64,000 bases of DNA, from NCBI GenBank assembly GCA_947650365.1, contig OX393549.1:30471209-30535208 (forward strand). The letters run 5' to 3'. Positions 8,903-23,530 of the stretch are shown in pieces. The notes beneath the pieces are model-generated. The model had not been told where the DNA came from and made no database searches. It saw only the letters and a program-made list of their open reading frames with translations. The DNA is from Chamaelirium japonicum. Its lineage: Eukaryota; Streptophyta; Magnoliopsida; Liliales; Melanthiaceae. A program made the position numbers and the translations under genes. Each line of letters starts with the position of its first letter. Within the stretch, counting starts at the first letter, position 1.

Positions 8903-11900
8903 CTTACGAATGCATTAGAATGGATCGTACGGAATGAATTAGAATGGATTGTATGAATGAATTAGAATGGATACATTCGTGCGAATGAATTAGAATGGAT
9001 CATACGAATGAGTAAGAATGGATCGTACGAATGAGTAAGAATGGATCGTACGAATGAATTAGAATAGATCGTACGAATGAATTAGAATGGATCGTACGAA
9101 TGAATTAGAATGGATACATTCGTGCGAATGAATTAGAATGGATCGGACGAATGGATCGTACGAATGGATCGTACGAATGAACTAGAATGAATACATTCGT
9201 GCGAATGAATTAGAATGGATCGTACGAATGAATTAGAATGGATCGTACGAATGAATTATAATGGATCTTACGAATGAATTAGAATGGATTGTACGAATGA
9301 ATTAGAATGGATCGTACGAATGAATTAGAATGGATACATTCATGCGAATGAATTAGAATAGATCGGACGAATAAATTAGAATGGATCGTACGAATGAATT
9401 AGAATGGATCAAATGAATGAATTAGAATGGTTACATTCATGCGAATGAATTAGAATGGATCGTACGAATGGATTAGAATGGATCGTACGAATGGATTAGA
9501 ATGGATACATTCGAGCGAATGAATTAGAATGAGTCGTACGAATGAATTAGAATGGATCGTACGAATGGATTATAATGGATCCTACGAATGGATTAGAATA
9601 GATACCTTTGTACATATGAATTCGAATGGATCGTACGAATGAATTAGAATGGATCATATTAATGAATTAGAATGGATCATACGAATGAATTAGAATGGAT
9701 ACATTCGTGCGAATGAATTAGAATGGATCGTGCGAATCCATTAGACTGGATCGTGCGAATGAATAAGAATGGATCATACGAATGGATTAGAATGGATCAT
9801 ACGAATTAGAATGAATTAGAATGAATTAGAATGAATCGTATGAATTAGAATGGATCGTACGAATGAATTAGAATGGATCGTACGAATGAATTAGAATGGA
9901 TCATACGAATGAATTAGAATGGATCGTGTGAATGAATTAGAAAGGATCGTACCAATGTGTAAGAATGGATCGTACGAATGAATAGAATGGATCGTATGAA
10001 TGAATTAGAATGGATACATTCGTGTGAATGATTTAGAATGGATCGTATGAATGAATTAGAATAGATTTTGTGAAAGAATTAGAATGGATTAGAATGGATC
10101 GTACGAATGAATTAGAATGGATACATTCGTGCGAATGAATTAGAAAAGATCGGACGAATGAATTAGAATGGATCGTACGAATGAATTAGAATGGATCGTA
10201 CGAATGAATTAGAATAGATTGTACGAATGAATTAGAATGGATCAAATGAATGAATTAGAATGGTTACATTCATGCGAATGAATTAGAATGGATCGTACGA
10301 ATGGATTAGAATGGATACATTCGTGCGAATGAATTAGAATGGATCGTACGAATGAATTAGAATGGATCATACGAATGAATTAGAATGGATCTTACGAATG
10401 AATTAGAATGGATCGTACGAATGAATTAGAATGGATCGTACAAATGAATTAGAATGGATACATTCGTGCGAATGAATTAGAACGGATCGGACGAATGAAT
10501 TAGAATGGATCGTACGAATGAATTAGAATGGATCAAATGAATGAATTAGAATGGTTACATTCATGCGAATGAATTAGAATGGATCGTACGGAATGAATTA
10601 GAATGGATTGTATGAATGAATTAGAATGGATACATTCGTGCGAATCAATTAGAATGGATCATACGAATGAGTAAGAATGGATCATACGAATGAAATAGAA
10701 TGGATTGTACGAATGAATTAGAATGGATCGTACAAATGTATCAGAATGGATCGTACGAATGAATTAGAATGGATCGTACGAATTAATAAGAATGGATCGT
10801 ACGAATGAATTAGAATGGATCGTGCGAATGAATTAGAATGGATCGTACCAATGAGTAAGAATGGATCGTACGAATGAATAGAATAGATCGTATGAATGAA
10901 TTAGAATGGATACATTCGTGTGAATGAATTAGAATGGATCGTATGAATGAATTAGAATAGATTTTGTGAAAGAATTAGAATGGATTAGAATGGATCGTAC
11001 GAATGAATTAGAATGGATACATTCGTGCGAATGAATTAGAATGGATCGGACGAATGAATTAGAATGGATCGTACGAATGAATTAGAATGGATCGTACGAA
11101 TGAATTAGAATAGATTGTGCGAATGAATTAGAATGGATCGTACGAATGAATTAGAATGGATCGTACGAATGAATTAGAATGGATCATACGAATGAGAAAG
11201 AATGGATCGTATGAATGAATTAGAATGGAACGTACGAATGAATTAGAATGGATCGTACGAATAAATTAGAATGGATACATTCGTCCGAATGAATTAGAAT
11301 GGATCATACGAATGAGTAAGATGGATCGTACGAATGAAATAGAATAGATTGTACGAATGAATTAGAATGGATCCTACGAATGAATTAGAATGGATCGTGT
11401 GAAATACGAATGAATTAGAATGGATATATTCGTGCAAATGAATTAGAATGGATCGTATGAATGTATTAGAATGGATCGTATGAGTGAATTAGAATGGATC
11501 GTGCGAATGAATTAGAATGGATTGTATGAATGAATTAGAATGGATTGTACGAATGAATTAGAATGGATCGTACGAATGAATTAGAATGGATCGTACGAAT
11601 GAACTAGAATGGATACATTCGTGCGAATGAATTAGAATGGATCGTACGAATGAATTAGAATGGATCGTGTGAATGAATTAGAATGGATCGTATGAATGAA
11701 TTAGAATAGATCATATGAATGAATTAGAATGGATCGTACAAATGAATTAAAATAGATAAGACGAATGAATTAGAATGGATCGTACGAATGAATTAGAATG
11801 GATCATACGAATTAATTAGAATGGATCATACGAATGAATTAGAATGGATCGTACGAATGAATTAGAATAGATTGTACGAATGAATTAGAATGGATCGTAC

Positions 11901-12429
11901 GAATGAATTAGAATGGATCGTGTGAAAGAATTAGAATGGATCGTACAAATGAATTAGAATGGATTAGAATGGATTGTGCGAATGAATTAGAATGGATCGT
12001 ACGAATGAATTAGAAATGATTGTATGAATGAATTAGAATGGATCTTACGAATGAATTCGAATGGATCGTACGAATGAATTAGAATGGATCCTACGAATGA
12101 ATTAGAATGGATACATTCGTGCGAATGAATTAGAATGGATCGGACGAATGAATTAGAATGGATCGTACGAATGAATTAGAATGGATCGTACGAATAAATT
12201 AGAATGGATACATTCGTCCGAATGAATTAGAATGGATCATACGAATGAGTAAGAATGGATCGTACGAATGAAATAGAATAGATTGTACGAATGAATTAGA
12301 ATGGATCCTACGAATGAATTAGAATGGATCGTGTGAAATAATTAGAATGGATTGTATGAATGAATTAGAATGGATCGTATGAATGAATTAGAATGGATCG
12401 TGCGAATGAATTCGAATGGATCGTACGAA
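8903..12429 (-). repeat. Satellite block 4, - orientation (longest - block)
   Basis: This 3.5-kb block holds three copies of a module with GATCAAATGAATG followed by GGTTACATTC (near 9415, 10250 and 10540), two ATTTTGTGAAAG units (near 10070 and 10970), and a run of 10-bp subunits at 9803-9836. It ends at M1. Confidence 0.88.
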
Positions 12430-12812
12430 TTCATTCTAATTCATTCATACAATCCATTCTAATTCTTTCACACGATCTATTCAAATTCATTCGTAGGATC
12501 CATTCTAATTCATTCGTATAATCTATTCTATTTCATTCGTACGATCCATTCTTACTCATTCGTATAATCCATCCTAATTCATTTGGACGAATGTATCCAT
12601 TCTAATTTATTCGTACGATCCATTCTAATTCATTCGTACGATCCATTCTAATTCATTCGTACGATCCATTCTAATTCATTCGTCCGATCCATTCTAATTC
12701 ATTCGCATGAATGTATCCATTCTAATTCATTCGTATGGTCCATTCTAATTCATTCGCACAATCCATTCTATTTCATTCGTACGATCCATTCTTACTCATT
12801 CATATGATCCAT
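12430..12812 (+). repeat. Satellite block 5, + orientation
   Basis: This 383-bp block lies between M1 and P3. It matches block 43 (45249-45631) in length, flanks and monomer order. Confidence 0.88.
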
Positions 12813-13161
12813 TATGGATACATTCGTGCGAATGAATTAGAATGGATCATACGAATGAGTAAGAATGGATCGTACGAATGAAATAGAATGGATTATGCGA
12901 ATGAACTAGAATGGATCGTACGAATGAATTAGAATGGATCGTGTGAAAGAATTAGAATGGATTGTATGAATGAATTAGAATAGATCGTATGAATGAATTA
13001 GAATGGATCGTACGAATGAATTAGAATGGATCGTACGAATGAACTAGAATGGATACATTCGTGCGAATGAATTAGAATGGATCGTACGAATGAATTAGAA
13101 TGGATCGTACGAATGAATTAGAATGGATCTTACGAATGAATTAGAATGGATCGTACGAATG
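12813..13161 (-). repeat. Satellite block 6, - orientation
   Basis: This 349-bp block lies between P3 and M3. Near-identical blocks with the same flanks lie at 42806-43154 and 45632-45979. Confidence 0.88.
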
Positions 13162-13571
13162 CACGATCCATGCTAATTCATTCGTTCGATCAATTCTAAT
13201 TCATTAGCACGATCCATTCTAATTCATTCATACGATCCATTCTAATTCATTCGCATGATCCATTCTAATTCATTCATACGATTCATTCTAATTCTTTCAC
13301 ACGATCCATTCTAATTTATTCGTATGATCCATTCTAATTCATTCGTACGATCCATTCTAATTCATTCGTACGATCCATTCTAATTCCTTCGTACGATCCA
13401 TTCTAATTCATTCATACAATCCATTCTAATTCTTTCACACGATCCATTCTAATTCATTCGTACGATCCATTCTAATTCATTCGTGCAATCCATTCTATTT
13501 CATTCGTACGATCCATTCTTACTCATTCGTACGATCCATTCTAATTCATTCACACGAATGTATCCATTCGT
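13162..13571 (+). repeat. Satellite block 7, + orientation
   Basis: It follows M3 with the diagnostic TTCGATCAATTC monomer and ends at P4. Confidence 0.86.
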
Positions 13572-13970
13572 ACGAATGAATTAGAATAGATTGTAAGAAT
13601 GAATTAGAATGGATCGTACGAATGAATTAGAATGGATCATATGAATGAATTAGAATGGATCGTACGAATGAATTAGAATGGATCGTGCGAATGAATTAGA
13701 ATGGATACATTCGTGCGAATAAATTAGACTGGATCGGACGAATGAATTAGAATGGATCGTACGAATGAATTAGAATGGATCGTACGAGTGAATTAGAATG
13801 GATCGTACGAATAAATTAGAATGGATACATTCGTCCGAATGAACTAGAATGGTTTATACGAATGAGTAAGAATGGATCATACGAATGAAATAGAATAGAT
13901 TGTACGAATGAATTAGAATGGATCCTACGAATGAATTAGAATGGATCGTGCGAATGAATTAGAATGGATT
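13572..13970 (-). repeat. Satellite block 8, - orientation
   Basis: It starts at P4 and contains the ATTCGTCCGAATG unit near 13825. It ends at a unique junction, GGATTGGATCC. Confidence 0.85.
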
Positions 13971-16900
13971 GGATCCATTCTAATTCATTCGCATGAATGT
14001 AACCATTCTAATTCATTCATTTGATCCATTCTAATTCATTCGTACGATCCATTCTAATTCATTCGTCCGATCCATTCTAATTCATTCGCACGATCTGTTC
14101 TTATTCATTCGCACAATCCATTCTAATTCATTCGCACGAATGTATCCATTCTAATTCATTCGTACGATCCATTCTAATTCATTCGTATGATCCATTCTAA
14201 TTCATTCGTATGATCCATTCTATTTAATTCGTATGATCCATTCTAATTCATTCGTACGATCCATTCTAATTCATTTGTACGAACCATTCTAATTCATTCG
14301 TACGATCCATTCTAATCCATTCTAGTTCATTCGTACGATCCATTCTAATTCCTTTGTACGATCCATTCTAATTCATTCGTACGATCCATTCTAATTCATT
14401 CGTACGATCCATTCTAATTCATTCGTATGATCCATTCTAATTAATTCGTATGATCCATTCTAATTCATTCGTACGATCCATTCTAATTCATTCATACAAT
14501 CCATTCTAATTCATTCGCACGAATGTATCCATTCTAATTAATTCGTACGATCCATTCTAATTCATTCGTATGATCCATTCTAATTCATTCGCACAATCCA
14601 TTCTATTTCATTCGTACGATCCATTCTTACTCATTGGTACGATCCATTCTAATTCATTCGCACGAATGTATCCATTCTAATTCATTCGTATGAATCCATT
14701 CAAATTCATTCGTACAATCTATTCTATTTCATTCGTACGATCCATTCTTACTCATTCGTATGATCCATTCTAATTCATTCGGACGAATGTATCCATTCTA
14801 ATTTATTCGTACGATCCATTCTAATTCATTCGTACGATCCATTCTAATTCATTCGTACGATCCATTCTAATTCATTCGTCCGATCCATTCTAATTCATTC
14901 GCACGAATGTATCCATTCTAATTCATTCGTACGATCCATTCTAATTCATTCGTACGATCCATTCTAATTCATTCGTAAGATCCATTCTAATTCATTCGTA
15001 CGATCCATTCTAATTCATTCAAATTCATTCGTACGATCCATTCTAATTCATTCGTATGATCTATTCTTATTCATTCGCACGATCCAGTTTAATTGATTCG
15101 CACGATCCATTCTAATTCATTCGCACGAATGTATCCATTCTAATTCATTCGTACGATCCATTCTAATTCATTAATATGATCCATTCTAATTCATTCATAC
15201 GATCCATTCTAATTCATTCGTATAATCTATTCTTATTCATTCGCACAATCCAGTCTAATTGATTCGCACGATCCATTCTAATTCATTCGCACAAATGTAT
15301 CCATTCTAATTCATTCATACGATCCATTCTAATACATTAATATGATCCATTCTAATTCATTCGTACGATCCATTCTAATTCATATACACAATGGTATCCA
15401 TTCTAATCCATTCGTAGGATCCATTTTAATCCATTCGTACGATCCATTCTAATTCATTCGTACGATCCATTCTAATTCATTCACTCGAATGTATCCATTC
15501 TAATCCATTCGTACGATCCATTCTAATCCATTCGTACGATCCATTCTAATTCATTCGCATGAATGTAACCATTCTAATTCATTCATTTGATCCATTCTAA
15601 TTCATTCGTACGATCCATTCTAATTCATTCGTCCGATCCATTCTAATTCATTAGCACGATCCATTCTAATTCATTCGTACAATCCATTCTAATTCATTAG
15701 CACGATCCATTCTAATTCATTCGTACAATCCATTCTAATTCATTCGTACGATCCATTCTAATTCATTCGCACGATCCATTCTAATTCATTCTTAGGATCC
15801 ATTCTAATTCATTCATACGATCTATTCTAATTCTTTCGCACAAATGTATCCATTCTAATTCATTCGCACGAATGTATCCATTCTAATTCATTCGTACGAT
15901 CCATTCTAATTCATTCGTACGATCCATTCTAATTCATTCGTACGATCCATTCTAATTCATTCGTACGATCCATTCTAATTCATTCGTAAGATCCATTCTA
16001 ATTCATTCGTACTATCCATTCTAATTCATTCTAATTCATTCTAATTCATTCGTTCGATCCATTCTAATTCATTCGTATGATCTATTCTTATTCATTTGCA
16101 CGATCCAGTCTAATTGATTCGCACGATCCATTCTAATTCATTCGCACGAATGTATCCATTCTAATTCATTCGTACGATCCATTCGAATTCATTCTAATTC
16201 ATTCTAATTCATTCGTACGATCCATTCTAATTCATTCGTATGATCTATTCTTATTCATTCACACGATCCAGTCTAATTGATTCACACGATCCATTCTAAT
16301 TCATTCGCACGAATGTATCCATTCTAATTCATTTGTACGATCCATTCTAATTCATTAATATGATCCATTCAAATTCATTCGTACGATCCATTCTAATTCA
16401 TATGCACAAAGGTATCCATTCTAATCCATTCATAGGATCCATTCTAATCCATTCGTACGATCCATTCTAATTCATTCGTACGATCCCTTCTAATTCATTC
16501 GCTCGAATGTATCCATTCTAATCCATTCGTACGATCCATTCTAATCCATTCGTACGATCCTTTCTAATTCATTCGCATGAATGTAACCATTCTAATTCAT
16601 TCATTTGAGCCATTCTAATTCATTCATACGATCCATTCTAATTCATTCGTCCGATCCATTCTAATTCATTCGCACGAATGGATACATTCTAGTTCATTCG
16701 TACGATCCATTCTAATTCATTCGTACGATCCATTCTAATTCATTCGTACGATCCATTCTAATTCATTCATACAATCCATTCTAATTCATTCGCACGATCC
16801 ATTCTAATTCACTCATACGATCCATTCTAATACATTCATACGATCCATTCTAATTCATTTGCACGAATATATCCATTCTAATTCACTCATACGATCCATT

Positions 16901-18493
16901 CTAATTCCTTCGTACGATCCATTCTAATTCATTCGTACGATCCATTCTAATTCATTCATACGATCCATTCTAATTCATTCGTATGATCCATTCTAATTCA
17001 TTCGCACAAATGTATCCATTCTAATTCATTCGTACGATCCATTCTAATTCATTCGTACGATCCATTCTAATTCATTCGTAAGATCCATTCTAATTCATTC
17101 GTACGATCCATTCTAATTCATTCGTATGATCCATTCTAATTCATTCGCAAATATATCCATTCTAATTCATTCGTACGATCCATTCTAATTCATTCGTACG
17201 ATCCATTCTAATTCATTCATACGATCTATTCTAATTCATTCATACAATCCATTCTAATTCTTCCACACGATCCATTCTAATTCATTCGTACGATCCATTC
17301 TAATTCATTCATACAATCCATTCTAATTCATTCGCACGAATGTATCCATTCTAATCCATTCGTACGATCCATTCTAATCCATTCGTACGATCTATTCTAA
17401 TTCATTCGCATGAATGTAACCATTCTAATTCATTCATTTGATCCATTCTAATTCATTCGTACGATCCATTCTAATTCATTCGTCCGATCCATTCTAATTC
17501 ATTCGCACGAATGTATCCATTCTAATTCATTCGTACGATCCATTCTAATCCATTCTAATTCTTTCACACGATCCATTCTAATTCATTCGTGGGATCCATT
17601 CTAATTCATTCGTACAATCTATTCTATTTCATTCGTACGATCCATTCTTACTCATTCGTATGATCCATTCTAATTCATTCGGACGAATGAATCCATTCTA
17701 ATTTATTCGTACGATCCATTCTAATTCATTCGTAAGATCCATTCTAATTCATTCGTACGATCCATTCTTACTCATTCGTATGATCCATTCTAATTCATTC
17801 GCACGAATGTATCCATTCTAATTCATTCATACCATCCATTCTAATTCATTCCGTACGATCCATTCTAATTCATTCGCACAAATGTAACCATTCTAATTCA
17901 TTCGTACGAACCATTCTAATTCATTCGTATGATCCATTCTAATTCCTTTGTACGATCCATTCTAATTCCTTCGTACGAACCATTCTAATTCCTTCGTACG
18001 ATCCATTCTATTTCATTCGTATGATCCATTCTAATTCCTTCGTACGATCCATTCTAATTCCTTCGTATCCATTCTAATTCACTCATACGATCCATTCTAA
18101 TTCATTCGTACGATCCATTCTAATTCATTCATACAATCCATTCTAATTCATTCGCACGAATGTATCCATTCTAATTCATTCGTACGATCAGTTCTAATTC
18201 ATTCACAAAATCTATTCTAATTCATTCATACGATCCATTCTAATTCATTCACATGAATGTATCCATTCTAATTCATTCATACGATCCATTCTAATTCATT
18301 CGTATGATCCATTCTAATTCACTCATACGATCCATTCTAATACATTCATACGATCCATTCTAATTCATTTGCATGAATATATCCATTCTAATTCATTCGT
18401 ACGATCCATTCTAATTCCTTCGTATGATCCATTCTAATTCATTCGTACGATCCGTTCTAATTCATTCGTACGATCCATTCTAATTCATTCATA
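13971..18493 (+). repeat. Satellite block 9, + orientation (longest block)
   Basis: This 4.5-kb block holds four copies of the TGTAACC / CATTTGATCC module (near 14000, 15580, 16585 and 17410), 10-bp subunit runs near 16015-16052 and 16190-16212, and one CACAAAATC-type unit near 18205. The right junction (ATATAAATGG) is unique. Confidence 0.88.
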
Positions 18494-19154
18494 TAAATGG
18501 ATTAGAATGAATTTGAATGGATCGTATGAATGAATTAGAATGGATCGTTTGAGTGAATTAGAATGGATACGAAGGAATTAGAATGGATCGTACGAAGGAA
18601 TTAGAATGGATCACGCGAATGAAATAGAATGGATCGTACGAAGGAATTAGAATGGATCGTACGAAGGAATTAGAATGGATCATACGAATGAATTAGAATG
18701 GATATATTCGTGCAAATGAATTAGAATAGATCGTATGAATGAATTAGAATGGATCGTATGAGTGAATTAGAATGGATAGTACGAATGAAGTAGAATGTAT
18801 CGTATGAATGAATTAGAATGGATACATTCGTGCGAATGAATTAGAATGGATCGTATGAATGAATTAGAATAGATTTTGTGAATGAATTAGAATGGATCGT
18901 ACGAATGATATAGAATGGATACATTCGTGCGAATGAATTAGAATGGATTGTATGAATGAATTAGAATGGATCGTACGAATGAACTAGAATGGATACATTC
19001 GTGCGAATGAATTAGAATGGATTGTACGAATGAATTAGAATGGATCGTACGAATGAATTAGAATAGATTGCGCGAATGAATTAGAATGGATCGTGCGAAT
19101 GAAATAGAATGGATACAAATGAATTAGAATGGATCATACGAATGAATTAGAATG
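18494..19154 (-). repeat. Satellite block 10, - orientation
   Basis: It contains GAAGGAATTAG units and one ATTTTGTGAATG unit near 18875. It ends at M5, a junction repeated at 42538. Confidence 0.86.
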
Positions 19155-20725
19155 ACGATCCATTCTTACTCATTCGTATGATCCATTCTAATTTATTCGC
19201 ACGAATGTATCCATTCTAATTCATTCGTACGTCTAATTCATTCGTACGGTCCATTCTAATTCATTCGCACAATCCATACTATTTCATTCGCACGATCCAT
19301 TCTAATTCATTCGTACGATCCATTCTAATTCATTCGTACGATCCATTCTAATTCATTCGCACGAATGTATCCATTCTAGTTCATTCGTACGATCCATTCT
19401 AATTCATTCGTACGATCCATTCTAATTCATTCGCACGATCCATTCTAATTTATTCGTACGATCCATTCTAATTCATTCGCACGAATGTATCCATTCTAAA
19501 TCATTCGTACATACGATCCATTGTAATTCATTCGCACGAATGTATCCATTCTAATTCATTTGTATAACCCATTCTATTTCATTCGTACGATCCATTCTTA
19601 CTCATTCGTATGATCCATTCTAATTCATTCGCACGAATGTATCCATTCTAATTCATTCGTACGATCCATTCTAATTCATTCACACTATCCATTCTAATTC
19701 ATTCGTACGATCTATTCTAATTCATTCGTATGATCCATTCTAATTTATTCGTTCAAATATATCCATTCTAATTCATTCGTACGATCCATTCTAATTCATT
19801 CGCACGATCCGTTCTAATTCATTCGCACGAATGTATCCATTCTAATTCATTTGCACGATCCATTCTAATTCATTCCTATGATCTATTCTAATTCATTCGT
19901 ACGATCCATTCTAATTCATTCGCTCGAATATATCCATTCTAATTCATTCGTACGATCCATTCTAATTCGTTCCTATGATCCATTCTAATTCGTTCGTACG
20001 ATCAATTCTAATTCGTTCGTACGATCCATTCTAATTCATTCGTATGATCCATTCTAATTCATTCCTACTATTTATTCTAATTCATTCGCTCGAATATATC
20101 CATTCTAATTTATTCGTTCGATCCATTCTAATTCATTCGCACGATCCATTCTAATTCATTTGTATGATCCATTCTAATCCATTCGTCCGATCCATTCTAA
20201 TTCATTCGTACGATCCATTCTAATTCATTCGTACGATCCATTCTAATTCATTCGCACGAATGTATCCATTCTAGTTCATTCGTACGATCCATTCTAATTC
20301 ATTCGTACGATCCATTCTAATTCATTCGCACGATCCATTCTAATTCATTCGTACGATCCATTCTAAGTCATTCATACGATCCATTCTAATTCATTCGTAC
20401 GATCCATTCTAATTCATTCATACAATCCATTCTAATTCATTCGTACGATCCATTCTAATTCACTCATACGATCCATTCTAATACATTCATACGATCAATT
20501 TTAATTCATTTGCACGAATATATCCATTCTAATTCATTCGTATGATCCATTCTAATTCCTTCGTACGATCTATTCTAATTCATTCGTACGATCTATTCTA
20601 ATTCATTCGTACGATCCATTCTAATTCATTCGTACGATCCATTCTAATTCCTTAGTACGATCCATTCTAATTCATTCGTACGATCCATTCAAATTCATTC
20701 GTACAATCTATTCTAATTCATTCGT
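19155..20725 (+). repeat. Satellite block 11, + orientation
   Basis: It is rich in 28-bp units. It ends exactly at the centre of TTCGTACGAA (P1). Confidence 0.88.
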
Positions 20726-21130
20726 ACGAATGGATACATTCGTGTGAATGAATTAGAATGGATCGTACGAATGAGTAAGAATGGATCGTACGAATGAAAT
20801 AGAATGGATTGCACGAATGAATTAGAATGGATCGTACGAATGAATTAGAATGGATCGTGTGAAAGAATTAGAATGGATTGTATGAATGAATTAGAATGGA
20901 TCATACGAAGGAATTAGAATGTATCATACGAATGAATTAGAATGGATCGTGCGAATGAATTAGAATGGATCGTACGAATGAATTAGAATGGATCGTGCTA
21001 ATGAATTAGAATTGATCGAACGAATGAATTAGCATGGATCGTGCTAATGAATTAGAATGGAACGTACGAATGAATTAGAATGGATCGTGTGAAAGAATTA
21101 GAATGGATTGTATGAATGAATTAGAATGAA
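20726..21130 (-). repeat. Satellite block 12, - orientation
   Basis: It opens with the P1-specific order TGGATACATTCGTG, then TGAGTAAG, TGAAATAG and GATTGCACG units. It ends at M2. Confidence 0.88.
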
Positions 21131-21537
21131 TTCGTACGATCCATTCGAATTCATTCGCACGATCCATTCTAATTCATTCATACGATCCATTCTAATTCAC
21201 TCATACAATCCATTCTAATTCTTTCACACGATCCATTCTAATTCATTCGTAGGATCCATTCTAATTCATTCGTACAATCTATTCTATTTCATTCGTACGA
21301 TCCATTCTTACTCATTCGTATGATCCATTCTAATTCATTCGTACGATCCATTCTAATTCATTTGTACGATCCATTCTAATTCATTCATACAATCCATTCT
21401 ATTTCATTCGTACGATCCATTCTTACTCATTCGTATGATCCATTCTAATTCATTCGCACGAATGTATCCATTCTAATTCATTCATACAATCCATTCTAAT
21501 TCATTCCGTACGATCCATTCTAATTCATTCGTACGAT
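21131..21537 (+). repeat. Satellite block 13, + orientation
   Basis: It follows M2 with the shared start ATCCATTCGAATTC and ends at an imperfect P2 (GATCATACG). It is the same module as blocks 27, 29 and 47. Confidence 0.86.
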
Positions 21538-21964
21538 CATACGAATGAATTAGAATGGATCATACGAATGAATTAGAATAGATTGTGCGAATGAATTAGA
21601 ATGGATCGTATGAATGAATTAGAATGGATCGTACGAATGAATTAGAATGGATCATACGAATGAGTAAGAATGGATCGTACGAATGAATTAGAATGGATCG
21701 TACGAATGAATTAGAATGGATCGTACGAATAAATTAGAATGGATACATTCGTCCGAATGAATTAGAATGGATCATACGATTGAGTAAGAATGGATCGTAC
21801 GAATGAAATAGAATAGATTATACGAATGAATTAGAATGGATCCTACGAATGAATTAGAATGGATCGTGTGAAAGAATTAGAATGGATTGTATGAATGAAT
21901 TAGAATGGATCGTATGAATGAATTATAATGGATCGTGTGAATGAATTCGAATAGATCGTACGAA
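21538..21964 (-). repeat. Satellite block 14, - orientation
   Basis: It contains the ATTCGTCCGAATG and ATCCTACG units that precede M1 junctions, and ends at M1. Confidence 0.86.
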
Positions 21965-22711
21965 TTCATTCTAATTCATTCATACAATCCATTCTAATTC
22001 TTTCACACGATCCATTCTAATTCATTCGTACGTTCCATTCTAATTCATTAGCACGATCCATGCTAATTCATTCGTTCGATCAATTCTAATTCATTAGCAC
22101 GATCCATTCTAATTCATTCGTACGATCCATTCTAATTCATTCGCACGATCCATTCTAATTCATTCATAGGATCCATTCTAATTCATTCATACGATCTATT
22201 CTAATTCTTTCGCACGAATGTATCCATTCTAATTCATTCGCACGAATGTATCCATTCTAATTCATTCGTACGATCCATTCAAATTCATTCGCACGATCCA
22301 TTCTAATTCATTCATATGATCCATTCTAATTCATTCATACAATCCATTCTAATTCTTTCACACGATCCATTCTAATTCATTCGTACGATCCATTCTAATT
22401 CATTCGTACAATCCATTCTATTTCATTCGTACGATCCATTCTTACTCATTCGTATGATCCATTCTAATTCATTCGTATGATCCATTCTAATTCATTCGTA
22501 CGATCCATTCTAATTCATTCGTACGATCCATTCTAATTCATTCGCACGAATGTATCCATTCTAGTTCATTCGTACGATCAATTCTAATTCATTCGTACGA
22601 TCCATTCTAATTCATTCGCACGATCCATTCTAATTCATTCGTACGATCCATTCTAATTCTTTCATACGATACATTCTAATTCATTCGTACAATCTATTCT
22701 AATTCATTCGT
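21965..22711 (+). repeat. Satellite block 15, + orientation
   Basis: It runs from M1 to P1 and contains the CATGCTAATTC / TTCGATCAATTC pair near 22050. Confidence 0.87.
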
Positions 22712-23530
22712 ACGAATGGATACATTCGTGTGAATGAATTAGAATGGATCGTACGAATGAGTAAGAATGGATCGTACGAATGAAATAGAATGGATTGCAC
22801 GAATGAATTAGAATGGATCGTACGAATGAATTAGAATTGATCGTGTGAAAGAATTAGAATGGATTGTATTAATGAATTAGAATGGATCGTGCGAATGAAT
22901 TAGAATGGATCGTACGAATGAATTAGAATGGATCGTACGAATGAACTAGAATTGATCATACGAATGAATTAGAATGGATCATACGAATTAATTAGAATGG
23001 ATCGTACGAATGAATTTGAATGGATCGTACGAATGAATTAGAATGGATACATTCGTGCGAATGAATTAGAATGGATCGTACGAATGAATTAGAATGGATC
23101 GTACGAATGAATTAGAATGGATCGTATGAATGAAATTGAATGGATTGTACAATTGAATTAGAATGGATCGTGCGAATGAATTAGAATGGATCATACGAAT
23201 GAATTAGAATGGATCGTACGAATGAACTAGAATGGATACATTCGTGCAAATGAATTAGAATGGATCGTACGAATGAATTAGAATGGATCGTACGAATGAA
23301 TTAGAATGGATCTTACGAATGAATTAGAATGGATCGTACGAATGAATTAGAATGGATCGTACGAATGAATTAGAATGGATACATTCGTGCGAATGAATTA
23401 GAATGGATCGTACGAATGAATTAGAATGGATCATACGAATGAATTAGAATGGATCATACGAATGAATTAGAATGGATCATACGAATGAATTAGAATGGAT
23501 CGTGCGAATGAATTAGAATGGATCGTACGA
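22712..23530 (-). repeat. Satellite block 16, - orientation
   Basis: It has a P1 start with the usual GATTGCACG unit order. It ends at an M1-like junction with a duplicated CATTC (GAATTCATTCATTCG). Confidence 0.86.
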
